A DNA stretch of 7,281 nt from Thermoprotei archaeon (GTDB lineage Archaea; Thermoproteota; Thermoprotei_A; Sulfolobales; Desulfurococcaceae): assembly GCA_003661825.1 (NCBI GenBank), contig QMWW01000057.1:1-7281 (forward strand). The letters are read 5' to 3'. Both the position numbers and the translations under genes were made by a program. Positions 1 through 6,271 of the stretch are shown here, piece after piece (within the stretch, counting starts at the first letter, position 1; the number at the start of each line of letters is the position of its first letter). Under the pieces are notes generated by a model. That model did no database searches. It was not told where the DNA came from and worked only from the letters and a program-made list of their open reading frames with translations.

Positions 1-279
1 TCCTCAACCTTAGTATTCCCGCTTCTGCACATTTCAGCCATATCTATTGGTGCAGCGTTCATGACTATTTATGGATATAGCTTCATAGACACATTATTTG
101 AAGCGACATCAGCAGCTGGTTGTGTAGGCTTAAGTGCTGGAGTAATTACGTATTCTTCTCCGCTACCAGTTAAGCTTGTCATAATAGTATTAATGTTGTT
201 AGGCAGAGTAGAGTATGTTCAACTCTTCCTATTAATGGGATATTTAGGTGGTAAGAAGCTCTTAAAGGTGATAAGATAG
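1..279 (+). CDS. TrkH/KtrB-family potassium transport subunit, C-terminal fragment
   Basis: Open from the first base, so only the last 92 codons are present and the start lies upstream of the window. The family forms the membrane pore that takes up K+ and works with a cytosolic TrkA/KtrA-type gating subunit, which is the next gene. The fragment shows the end of one membrane helix, then a pore-loop segment (roughly residues 27-42 of the fragment: FEATSAAG followed by CVGLSAG) that matches the fourth selectivity-filter repeat of TrkH/KtrB proteins. After it come a hydrophobic helix and the LGRVE motif that typically follows near the C-terminus of this family. The residue before the filter V-G-L-S is Cys, where I recall Thr as usual (GTVGLS). 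The protein ends in a short basic tail (KKLLKVIR). Family assignment is firm; the exact ion and coupling mode cannot be read from this fragment. Confidence 0.88.
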   Translation, partial: SSTLVFPLLHISAISIGAAFMTIYGYSFIDTLFEATSAAGCVGLSAGVITYSSPLPVKLVIIVLMLLGRVEYVQLFLLMGYLGGKKLLKVIR

Positions 280-342
280 TTACATTAATTATGGATTACC
301 TTAGTTAATGATAACTCCGTGACCTACGTAAGGTGCCTTTGC

Positions 343-1029
343 ATGAGGATCCTAATAGTTGGCGGCGGTAAAGTGGCTGAAGAGCTCCTTTATTTCATTG
401 ATCCTAAGAAGCACCAGGTATATGTTGTAGAGAAGAATCCGGAACGAAGACAGGATCTTATGAGTAGATTCGATGTATACGTGATAGGTAAAGATGCAAC
501 AGATATATCGCTCTATACTTCCGATATAAAACTCGACCAGATAGATATGGTTATAGCATTAACTAGTAACGATGAAGTGAACCTCTTAGTATTAGCAATA
601 GCTAAGATCTACAATGTACCCTATCGTATAGCCCGAGTCACTAACCGTAAGGTCGCGGAGCTTATTCGCTCATTAGAACTTGGTATCCCAGTGTCTCAGC
701 CAACCATAATAGCTTCAGCCATCAAAAACTATATAGATGCTACCGTAAATGCTTTAAGACTAGCTACCGTAACCCTCACATCGCCTAGACCAGGATCCTC
801 GGGTAAAGTTAACAGGAACTATCATCTCTATCTTATTACTCTTTCTGAGAACGATGTTGTATGTGGCGCAAAAATAGGTAAATTGGAGCTACCTGAGGAC
901 ACCAGGATCCTCTTAGTTTTTGATGGAGAAGGATTCAAGCCCCCTAATCCCGACGAAGAACTAAAGCCTGGCTATCAACTAGTAGTGCTATCATCGTTAG
1001 AAAATATAGAGGAATATTTCAAAGGGTAA
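343..1029 (+). CDS. trkA: TrkA-type potassium uptake regulatory protein (RCK domain)
   Basis: Cytosolic regulatory subunit expected to bind NAD(H) or a related nucleotide and gate the TrkH-like channel encoded just upstream. Residues 1-125 form the Rossmann TrkA-N domain: MRILIVGGGKVAEEL carries the glycine-rich loop (residues 7-12), VVEKN places an acidic residue (E30) at the end of the second strand for ribose binding, and GKDATD (49-54) and IALTSNDEVN (71-80) are typical of the family. Residues from about 130 to 228 fit a TrkA-C domain. I chose ATG 343 because it begins directly at the first strand and has a GGTG Shine-Dalgarno at 332-335. The frame can be extended to GTG 319, but that adds eight residues unlike the family and would put the SD inside the gene. 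It lies 63 nt after the channel gene and 6 nt before the MscS-like gene, which suggests one transcription unit. The third glycine of the GxGxxG loop is Ala here. Confidence 0.92.
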   Translation: MRILIVGGGKVAEELLYFIDPKKHQVYVVEKNPERRQDLMSRFDVYVIGKDATDISLYTSDIKLDQIDMVIALTSNDEVNLLVLAIAKIYNVPYRIARVTNRKVAELIRSLELGIPVSQPTIIASAIKNYIDATVNALRLATVTLTSPRPGSSGKVNRNYHLYLITLSENDVVCGAKIGKLELPEDTRILLVFDGEGFKPPNPDEELKPGYQLVVLSSLENIEEYFKG

Positions 1030-1035
1030 AGAGCT

Positions 1036-1818
1036 TTGGATAGAATAATATCGATAGAGGATCTACTACAAGCACTTCAACCGACAATCATAGTTATCTT
1101 ACTGATAGTATTGTTAAGATTTATTCTAAGTAGAGTTCTATCTTCGCTTACAGAAAGAGGCTCGATCACAGTTACTACCAGAGCTACGATAATGAAAGCA
1201 GTAGATGTAGTGGTATTCTTTACCGTAATCATAGCTCTCCTGCAGTCAGTTGCAGCGCCCTATGAAGTACTAATAGCAATTGTGTTGATAATCGTAATCG
1301 GGCTCTTCATATTCTACTACGAGCTAAGGGAATTCCTAGCATATATCAATCTTCAGCTTCTCAGACATCTGAGAGGAAGGACTTTTGAAATATACTTTCC
1401 ATATCACTCGAAGCCCGTATATGGTAGGATAGTGAACATCGAACTACTAAGTGCTACAATAGAAGACATATACGGTAGGAAGATCTATGTGTCGAATTCA
1501 CTGCTGATGAACGCGGTACTTAAAGATCATATACCATCGATCACCCTTAAAATAACCCTTAAGAATATCGGGGAAAATCCAACTGCTTTACTGAACAACG
1601 TCATAGGTGTTATAAGGGATATAGAGTCAAAGATCTTCAGAGTAGATGAGAGAAGAATATCGATCGAGAATATGGGGCTAAACTCTGTAGTCTTTAAGCT
1701 AACTGTCTATCCATTTACTACACCTATCAGAATAAGCGATCTTGCGAACTTCATTGGAACTTTGAATAGCTTGCTTAATAAGTATGAGCCCGTGATCGAA
1801 ATTATTGAGCCGGGCTAA
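1036..1818 (+). CDS. MscS-like membrane protein (putative mechanosensitive or ion channel)
   Basis: A 260-residue protein with a likely TTG start, 6 nt after trkA; a weak GGGT at 1024-1027 is the only SD candidate. Three hydrophobic segments (about residues 15-33, 53-71 and 77-97) are followed by a soluble part. Residues about 115-165 resemble the MscS beta domain: a strand ending GRIVNIELLSATIEDIYGRK and then YVSNSLLM, the position where MscS proteins usually have a PN(S/T) motif. Residues about 168-256 look like the alpha/beta C-terminal domain of MscS (alternating strands such as SITLKITLK and VVFKLTVYPF). The third hydrophobic segment lacks the regular Gly/Ala pattern of the classical MscS pore helix, so the pore may differ or the protein may not gate as MscS does. 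A role in osmotic release beside K+ uptake is inferred from context. The 3' end overlaps the convergent methylthiotransferase gene by 17 nt. Confidence 0.72.
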   Translation: MDRIISIEDLLQALQPTIIVILLIVLLRFILSRVLSSLTERGSITVTTRATIMKAVDVVVFFTVIIALLQSVAAPYEVLIAIVLIIVIGLFIFYYELREFLAYINLQLLRHLRGRTFEIYFPYHSKPVYGRIVNIELLSATIEDIYGRKIYVSNSLLMNAVLKDHIPSITLKITLKNIGENPTALLNNVIGVIRDIESKIFRVDERRISIENMGLNSVVFKLTVYPFTTPIRISDLANFIGTLNSLLNKYEPVIEIIEPG

Positions 1819-3091
1819 GGTATATGCCACGGAGATCATAGAATGTAGCATCCGTTATTTCCACTTTAACCCATCTCCCATAGTCAAGGGTCTTTGTGTT
1901 ACTAATTACAACTGGTATGTAGTTTCTCAATCTTCCGATCCAGGTATTAGTGCGCTCTGTTATGAAGGCCTCTTGAACAGTACCTACGTATTCTCTGTGA
2001 ACTTTAAACCCTATTCCCTCTACTACTTTTAGAAGCTCTAGTACGCGCTTTTTCTTAACATGGCTTGGTACTTGTGGTAAACCCGCTGAATAAGTATTAG
2101 GTCTTATACTATAAGCTGCTAAATGAACGCGCTCAAATCTAAGCGAGCGCACTATCTCGAGCGTTGCTCTGAAATCATCTTCGTCTTCACCTGGATGTCC
2201 TACGATTATGTCTGTTGCTATACAAGCATCAGGGAGTTTTTTCTTAATCTCCTTTACGATTGATACGTAGTCTTCTACTGTATATCTTCTCCGCATGATT
2301 TTTAGCACTCTATTACTTCCACTTTGCAGTGGAATGTGGAAGAATCTATAAATTTTATCAGTATTTCTCACCACGTCTAGCAGTTCATCTAAGATACCAG
2401 CGATAGTATCTGGATTCATCATACCTATTCTTATCATAAATTTACCATTTACTTCTAGTAGTTGTTGTAGAAGATCCGGTAAACACCGTCTTCCGTACAA
2501 ATCCAGCCCATATGCTGCTACGTCTTGACCCGTTAGCTCTATCTCTACAGCTCCTTTGTCTATAACTGTTTCTATCGATTTCTTGATAACTTCTTGTGGA
2601 TAGCTGACTAATTCCTGCCTCGCACGTTTCGTGATACAGAAGCTGCAGTTTCCCAGGCATCCATCCTGTATCGGTATATAGGCTATTTGATGATCAACGT
2701 ATGTCCCCAGAAGGTCTCTTTTTCGCTTTCCCTCTAGTAGGTAAACAGGCTTTCTAGCTTCAACGGCTATCCATATATTATGACTATTCTGCGGTGAAAC
2801 GAGGCTGGCTTGCGGTGCTATCGCTCTAACCTTATATGGTTGTGCGGCTGCCATGCATCCCGCAATAATGAGTTTTTTACCATTACTTGTAGCTAAGCTG
2901 TACAGTTCTTTTATCCTACTAGCCATTCTAGCCTCTGTGTCATACCTTACGGTGCAGGTATTGATTACTAGTACTTCTGCTTCGTCGAGACTACCAACTA
3001 TTTTATGCCCTCTTTCGATTAATACAGTCTTCATGATGTATTCATCGCCGCGGTTCAGTGCACAACCATAAGTCTCTATATATATCTTCAA
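1802..3091 (-). CDS. tRNA-t6A37 methylthiotransferase, archaeal CDKAL1/MiaB-like radical SAM enzyme
   Basis: Expected to convert t6A to ms2t6A at position 37 of tRNAs reading ANN codons, using two iron-sulfur clusters and SAM. Domains in order: the N-terminal methylthiotransferase domain (UPF0004) with cluster ligands C10 (ETYGCALNRGD), C46 (INTCTV) and C79 (IAGCMA); the radical SAM core with the CxxxCxxC motif at C145, C149 and C152 (QDGCLGNCSFC); HIPLQSGS at 252-259 and DIIVGHPGE at 294-302, both typical of the family; and a C-terminal TRAM-like RNA-binding region from about 368. The length of 429 is normal for the family. The start is TTG at 3091: the protein begins directly at MKIYIETYGC, as relatives do, and GGTG lies at 3101-3098 on the minus strand. 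The gene is convergent with the MscS-like gene (17-nt overlap) and divergent from aIF2-beta. All six cluster cysteines are intact. The e-type substrate (t6A rather than i6A) is assigned from resemblance to the archaeal branch and was not tested. Confidence 0.92.
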   Translation of the reverse strand: MKIYIETYGCALNRGDEYIMKTVLIERGHKIVGSLDEAEVLVINTCTVRYDTEARMASRIKELYSLATSNGKKLIIAGCMAAAQPYKVRAIAPQASLVSPQNSHNIWIAVEARKPVYLLEGKRKRDLLGTYVDHQIAYIPIQDGCLGNCSFCITKRARQELVSYPQEVIKKSIETVIDKGAVEIELTGQDVAAYGLDLYGRRCLPDLLQQLLEVNGKFMIRIGMMNPDTIAGILDELLDVVRNTDKIYRFFHIPLQSGSNRVLKIMRRRYTVEDYVSIVKEIKKKLPDACIATDIIVGHPGEDEDDFRATLEIVRSLRFERVHLAAYSIRPNTYSAGLPQVPSHVKKKRVLELLKVVEGIGFKVHREYVGTVQEAFITERTNTWIGRLRNYIPVVISNTKTLDYGRWVKVEITDATFYDLRGIYLSPAQ

Positions 3092-3127
3092 CCACTACAC
3101 CCTACAAGACTATTGAGTGGCATAGGG

Positions 3128-3138
3128 TTTTTTATAGC
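3128..3138. promoter_or_regulatory. Candidate shared TATA element between divergent methylthiotransferase and aIF2-beta genes
   Basis: Six T's followed by ATAG read as TTTTTTATA on the plus strand and CTATAAAAAA on the minus strand. A start of transcription about 25 nt downstream would fall near 3160 for aIF2-beta (leader of about 40 nt) and near 3108 for the minus-strand gene (leader of about 17 nt, containing its SD). No clear purine-rich BRE is seen directly beside it on either side, so the orientation is undecided. A second TTATAG at about 3174-3179 could instead serve aIF2-beta as a near-leaderless promoter. Confidence 0.45.
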
Positions 3139-3199
3139 TCATTTCAATACTATTCACTACGTACCAGTAAGCGTTATAGGCTGTGGCTGGGTGGAATTA

Positions 3200-3628
3200 A
3201 TGGCTAGAAGAGTAAGGGACTATAGCTACAGCGAGTTGCTAGACAGAGCTCTATCTAAGCTACCCGTAAGAGGAGGGCCTGCCAAGGCGTTTAAAGTTCC
3301 AAAAGCCGAGGTTATGTTCGTAGGGGGTAGAACTATTTTGCTAAACTTCAAGCAGATAGTTGAGGCGTTAAATCGTGAAGAAAGAGTTCTGCAACAGTAC
3401 TTAGTTAAAGAACTAGGTGCTCCAGCTTTTCTAAACGAATCGGGTCAGCTTGTTTTCCAGGGTAGATTCAATGTCTATGTACTAAATAGGCTTATAGAGA
3501 TCTTTGTTAATAAATACGTAATATGTCCTACCTGTGGTAGTAAAGACACCAAGCTACTAAAGAAAGGTAAAGTGTTCATTTTAAGGTGTGAAGCATGTGG
3601 TGCTGAGACTTCTTTAGAGGCTTTTTAA
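3200..3628 (+). CDS. Translation initiation factor aIF2 subunit beta
   Basis: Beta subunit of the heterotrimeric aIF2, which delivers initiator methionyl-tRNA to the small ribosomal subunit. At 142 residues it has the usual archaeal length. The N-terminal helix (YSELLDRALSKLP, 10-22) is the segment that docks on the gamma subunit in known structures. The alpha/beta core follows (AEVMFVGGRTILLNF, then LVKELGAPAF). The C-terminal zinc ribbon has ligands C109, C112 (CPTC), C130 and C133 (CEAC). ATG 3200 is preferred over an in-frame TTG at 3113: the protein then begins MARRVRDYSY at the docking helix, and GGTG lies at 3190-3193 with a 6-nt spacer. The upstream extension would be leader sequence. 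It stands about 100 nt upstream of the DUF424-NMD3 operon on the same strand and may be partly co-transcribed with it. Confidence 0.95.
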   Translation: MARRVRDYSYSELLDRALSKLPVRGGPAKAFKVPKAEVMFVGGRTILLNFKQIVEALNREERVLQQYLVKELGAPAFLNESGQLVFQGRFNVYVLNRLIEIFVNKYVICPTCGSKDTKLLKKGKVFILRCEACGAETSLEAF

Positions 3629-3644
3629 ACAACAGTTATAATAG
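3622..3644 (+). promoter_or_regulatory. Possible TATA region for the DUF424-NMD3-aIF1A-RIO1-KH operon
   Basis: The 103-nt gap after aIF2-beta begins with AT-rich sequence: TTTTTAAA at 3622-3629, overlapping the aIF2-beta stop, and TTATAAT at 3636-3642. Either could be a box A, placing a transcription start near 3650-3665 and an untranslated leader of about 70 nt before the TTG at 3732. The motif is weakly defined, and the T-rich stretch could equally mark termination of the aIF2-beta transcript. The rest of the gap shows no gene or stable repeat. Confidence 0.3.
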
Positions 3645-3731
3645 TCTATTTACAGCTAAATAGCGTGGAACGCGTAAAAAGCTCTAGGCTCGGAGAGTCT
3701 ATGAGTAAAGAGAGTATAAGGGTATTGTGTA

Positions 3732-4046
3732 TTGAAGGAAAAATTAGTATATGTTAAGAAGCACGAAAACAACGAAGAAGTAATTATAGCTATATGTGAC
3801 AAAGAGCTCATTGGAAAACGCCTTATTGATAAAGAGAAAAACATAGTATTCTACGTTGATCCATCGTTCTATCAAGGAGAGTTAATGGATATAGAGGTAG
3901 CAGTTAAGGAGTTGAAAACAGCGACAATAGCCAATCTTGTAGGGAATAACATCGTTGAAGCAGCTATAAAAGAAGGATTAGTCCTCAAAGAAACCGTGAT
4001 TGAGATAGAAGGAGTAAAGCATGCCCAAATAGTAGTACTTAGGTGA
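3732..4046 (+). CDS. DUF424 family protein
   Basis: A 104-residue cytosolic protein with no signal peptide or membrane segment. It matches the archaeal DUF424 family by several landmarks in order: ICDKELIGK (21-29), DPSFYQGE (43-50), ATIANLVGNNIVEAAIKEGL (64-83), and a C-terminal VKHAQIV (95-101). No biochemical function is established for the family as far as I know. The start is TTG at 3732, the only initiation codon after the in-frame stop at 3717-3719, with AGGGT at 3719-3723 as the SD candidate. Its stop codon lies inside the SD of NMD3, so the two genes should be translationally coupled. Its place between aIF2-beta and NMD3, with aIF1A and RIO1 downstream, suggests a role in ribosome maturation or initiation; that is inference from neighbours only. 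Confidence 0.85.
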   Translation: MKEKLVYVKKHENNEEVIIAICDKELIGKRLIDKEKNIVFYVDPSFYQGELMDIEVAVKELKTATIANLVGNNIVEAAIKEGLVLKETVIEIEGVKHAQIVVLR

Positions 4047-4050
4047 TGTA

Positions 4051-5112
4051 ATGAGATACTGTGTAAGATGTGGTAATGAGATAAGCCGAGAAGAATATAT
4101 AGAGAATGTAGGATTATGTATAGACTGTTATCTAAAGTATCGTGGAGTATTTACTGCTAAGCCTGTGTTGGATATTGTATACTGCCCACGGTGCGGATCT
4201 TGGAGATGGGGTGGTGAGTGGCAGAAACCAGCGGCTCTAAGCGAGGTTATCAGACGGGCTTTTCTAAGCTCATATAGTAAATACATTGATACTAGTATTG
4301 TTTCTCTGGTTGATGTAGAAGTTCTTGGTGAACCAGCTAAGGTATATAAAAATAGGTATAAAGCTAGTTTGGCTATGCATTTAGTATTCAATAATGCGGT
4401 CAATAAATTAGTAGAATCCGAGATAGAGGTTATCTTGAATAGGAAGCCCTGTCCCAAATGTTTAGCTTTATCGGGTAAGTCCCATAAAGCGTTAATACAG
4501 CTAAGAAGCGAAAAAGGGGGCTTATCGCAAAAAGAGAAGAGAGTTTTGCTTAAAATGATAAAAGAATATGCATCACTTGGAGAAATTGTTGAAATAAGCG
4601 AAAACAAATATGGATTAGACGTAAAGGTATTATCACTAAATACGGCTAAGAAGCTTGTAAATGATGTAGTTAGATTAACTGGCGCTAGAGTAATTGAGTC
4701 TTTCAGACCGGTAAGATACGATCCGAGACGGGGAAAATGGCGAGGTATAACAACATTATCGGTCAGATTACCATCCCTATCTAAGGGTGATCTAGTGGAG
4801 TACAGGGGCGAGCCAGCTATAGTCAGAAGCATTGACTCTACAGGTATAAGCATAGAATTACTGAATACACATGCTACTATCAGGATAGGTTTTGAGGCTT
4901 ACTGGAAAGGTTTGTTGAAGAAATATGGTAAAATTCATTATGAGAGAATATATAGAGTTATAGCCGTAGATAGATCTACGGTATATCTGCTAAATGAGGA
5001 TTCGGGCGAAATACGCGAGTATCCACGCACCCAAAGTGCTTGGGACTTAGCAGAAGGTGCTACAGTATATATAATCAGGCACAAGAGTAAAGAGTACTTA
5101 GTTAAGACCTAA
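4051..5112 (+). CDS. nmd3: NMD3 family ribosome biogenesis protein
   Basis: Archaeal homologue of eukaryotic NMD3, the adaptor that binds the late large subunit; in archaea there is no nuclear export, so a role in large-subunit maturation or subunit joining control is inferred. The N-terminus carries zinc-binding cysteine pairs: C4/C7 (YCVRC), C23/C26 (LCIDC), C45/C48 (YCPRC) and C134/C137 (PCPKC). The middle region (about 150-240) fits the eL22-like fold, and SLSKGDLVEYRGEPAIV onward (242-280) resembles the eIF5A/SH3-like domain. At 353 residues it is shorter than the eukaryotic protein and has no export-signal tail, as usual in archaea. ATG 4051 is preceded by GGTGAT at 4042-4047, which overlaps the stop of the DUF424 gene, implying coupling. 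Domain names beyond the zinc pairs rest on family knowledge rather than clear motifs. Confidence 0.9.
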   Translation: MRYCVRCGNEISREEYIENVGLCIDCYLKYRGVFTAKPVLDIVYCPRCGSWRWGGEWQKPAALSEVIRRAFLSSYSKYIDTSIVSLVDVEVLGEPAKVYKNRYKASLAMHLVFNNAVNKLVESEIEVILNRKPCPKCLALSGKSHKALIQLRSEKGGLSQKEKRVLLKMIKEYASLGEIVEISENKYGLDVKVLSLNTAKKLVNDVVRLTGARVIESFRPVRYDPRRGKWRGITTLSVRLPSLSKGDLVEYRGEPAIVRSIDSTGISIELLNTHATIRIGFEAYWKGLLKKYGKIHYERIYRVIAVDRSTVYLLNEDSGEIREYPRTQSAWDLAEGATVYIIRHKSKEYLVKT

Positions 5113-5126
5113 GAGCGTGTGTACAT

Positions 5127-5465
5127 ATGCCTAGGAAAAAGAAAAGAAGAGGAGGAGAAGAATCTAGTAAAGAACCCCCACTACCAGGAGAAGGAATGGT
5201 TATATGCGGCGTAATACGTCATCTTGGCGGCGACTTCCTAGTAGCTAAATGCTTAGACGGTGTAGACAGGAAGATCAGAATACCTGGTAAAATGCGTAGA
5301 AGAGTATGGATAAATGAAGGCGACCTAATACTCGTTGGTATATGGGATTTCTCTCCTGAGCGAGGTGAGGTTATTCACAGGTATAGTAGGAGCGAGGTCG
5401 CAAAACTACTAGAGAAAAACGTTGTTCCAAAAGAGTTTCTTGAAGCATTGAGTGAGTTCTTATGA
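5127..5465 (+). CDS. Translation initiation factor aIF1A
   Basis: Homologue of eIF1A and bacterial IF1, an OB-fold protein that binds the A site of the small subunit and promotes scanning or start selection together with aIF1. The 112-residue protein starts with a basic tail (KKKRR, 4-8). The OB fold spans about 21-88: GEGMVICGVIRHLGGDFLVAKC, then RKIRIPGKMRRRVWINEGDLILVGIWDF, which is the family signature. A helical C-terminus with SRSEVAKL follows. ATG 5127 comes 14 nt after the NMD3 stop with only a weak SD-like GCGTG, so translation may depend on coupling. The stop overlaps the RIO1 start as ATGA at 5462-5465. Confidence 0.96.
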   Translation: MPRKKKRRGGEESSKEPPLPGEGMVICGVIRHLGGDFLVAKCLDGVDRKIRIPGKMRRRVWINEGDLILVGIWDFSPERGEVIHRYSRSEVAKLLEKNVVPKEFLEALSEFL

Positions 5466-6271
5466 GTAATGAGGACTTCGACTTCTATGAAGGTCGCCGT
5501 GAATTAAAGAGAAGGAGAGATAAAGATCTTTTTGAAACAGTCGAGGAAGTATTTGATACTTCAACTATAATGTCAATACTGGGTTTGATGAGGAAAAAAA
5601 TTATAAAGAGGTTAAATGGCGTTATTAGTGCTGGTAAAGAGTCGAGAGTCTACCTCGGATACAGTTATGGTGGTGAACAACTAGCTGTTAAGATCTATTT
5701 GACAAGTACTGCGGTATTTCGTAAAGGTATTCTTAAGTACATTGCTGGAGACCCACGATTCGAAGGGTTTCGTCCTTCGGATACCCGAAAACTGATCTAT
5801 TTATGGACCCGTAAGGAGTTCCGCAATCTTAAAAGAATGTATACTGCTGGGGCCAAGGTACCAAAACCTATAGCATTCTATAACAACGTATTAGTTATGG
5901 AGTTCCTCGGCGAAGGGAGGAGAAGGTATCCACTGCTAATAGAGGCTTATCATGAACTAGATATGGATGACCTCGAGAAAATATATAATCTCGTCCTTCA
6001 AGAGCTCGAGAAAATAGTATGTAAAGCTAATCTTGTCCATGGAGATTTATCTGAGTACAATATCATGGTTAAACCAGGCATAGATATAGCCATAATTGAT
6101 GTTAGCCAGGCAGTAGACATTAAACATCCTAATGCCTTTAATCTATTAGTGCGTGATGTAAACAATATAAATAGGTTCTTTAGGGAGGAAGCTGGTTTAA
6201 AGAGTATTGCTGGGGGAGAGGAGATAATCGGGAGGCTTTTACCTTGTCTCGAGAAGAGAAAGGCAGATTAA
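5462..6271 (+). CDS. rio1: RIO1-type serine/threonine protein kinase/ATPase
   Basis: Atypical kinase of the RIO1 family, acting in late small-subunit maturation, where its ATPase cycle drives release from pre-ribosomes. Visible elements: nucleotide-binding loop ISAGKESRVYLG (55-66), catalytic lysine K77 in AVKIY, the RIO1 signature region TSTAVFRKGILKYIAGDPRF (81-100), KEFRNLKRMYTAGAKVPKP (118-136), hinge VLVMEFLG (143-150), catalytic loop LVHGDLSEYN with D195 and N200, and metal-binding D213 in IIDVSQAV. The D-L-S-E-Y-N loop and IDVSQ assign it to RIO1 rather than RIO2; relatives often have Ala where this protein has Gly194. The N-terminal 40 residues are charged and fit the RIO1 N-terminal extension. 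At 269 residues it is typical for archaea. It begins on an ATGA overlap with aIF1A, and its last 28 nt overlap the KH gene, so all three should be translated together. Confidence 0.96.
   Translation: MSNEDFDFYEGRRELKRRRDKDLFETVEEVFDTSTIMSILGLMRKKIIKRLNGVISAGKESRVYLGYSYGGEQLAVKIYLTSTAVFRKGILKYIAGDPRFEGFRPSDTRKLIYLWTRKEFRNLKRMYTAGAKVPKPIAFYNNVLVMEFLGEGRRRYPLLIEAYHELDMDDLEKIYNLVLQELEKIVCKANLVHGDLSEYNIMVKPGIDIAIIDVSQAVDIKHPNAFNLLVRDVNNINRFFREEAGLKSIAGGEEIIGRLLPCLEKRKAD
6231..6235 (+). promoter_or_regulatory. Strong Shine-Dalgarno deciding the KH-protein start
   Basis: GGAGG lies inside the RIO1 coding region, 8 nt before the TTG at 6244. It supports initiation at that TTG, 28 nt before the RIO1 gene ends. 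Confidence 0.75.

Noticed and set aside
319..342. GTG 319 as the start of trkA
   Set aside because: The eight extra residues do not resemble the family, and the SD GGTG at 332-335 points to ATG 343.
2442..3071. Shorter open frames overlapping the methylthiotransferase gene on either strand
   Set aside because: The radical-SAM enzyme is complete and well supported in its own frame; the others carry no motifs.
3113..3199. TTG 3113 as the start of aIF2-beta
   Set aside because: It overlaps the putative promoter and gives 29 extra residues not expected in the family; ATG 3200 has a proper SD.
3700..3756. An 18-codon ATG frame (MSKESIRVLC...) before the DUF424 gene
   Set aside because: It is very short, has no SD, overlaps the DUF424 gene out of frame, and has no recognisable content.
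4128..4853. A 241-codon open frame on the minus strand inside NMD3
   Set aside because: It is fully antisense to a confidently identified gene, shows no recognisable domain, and its composition (Ser/Thr/Leu rich) is what a mirrored frame gives.
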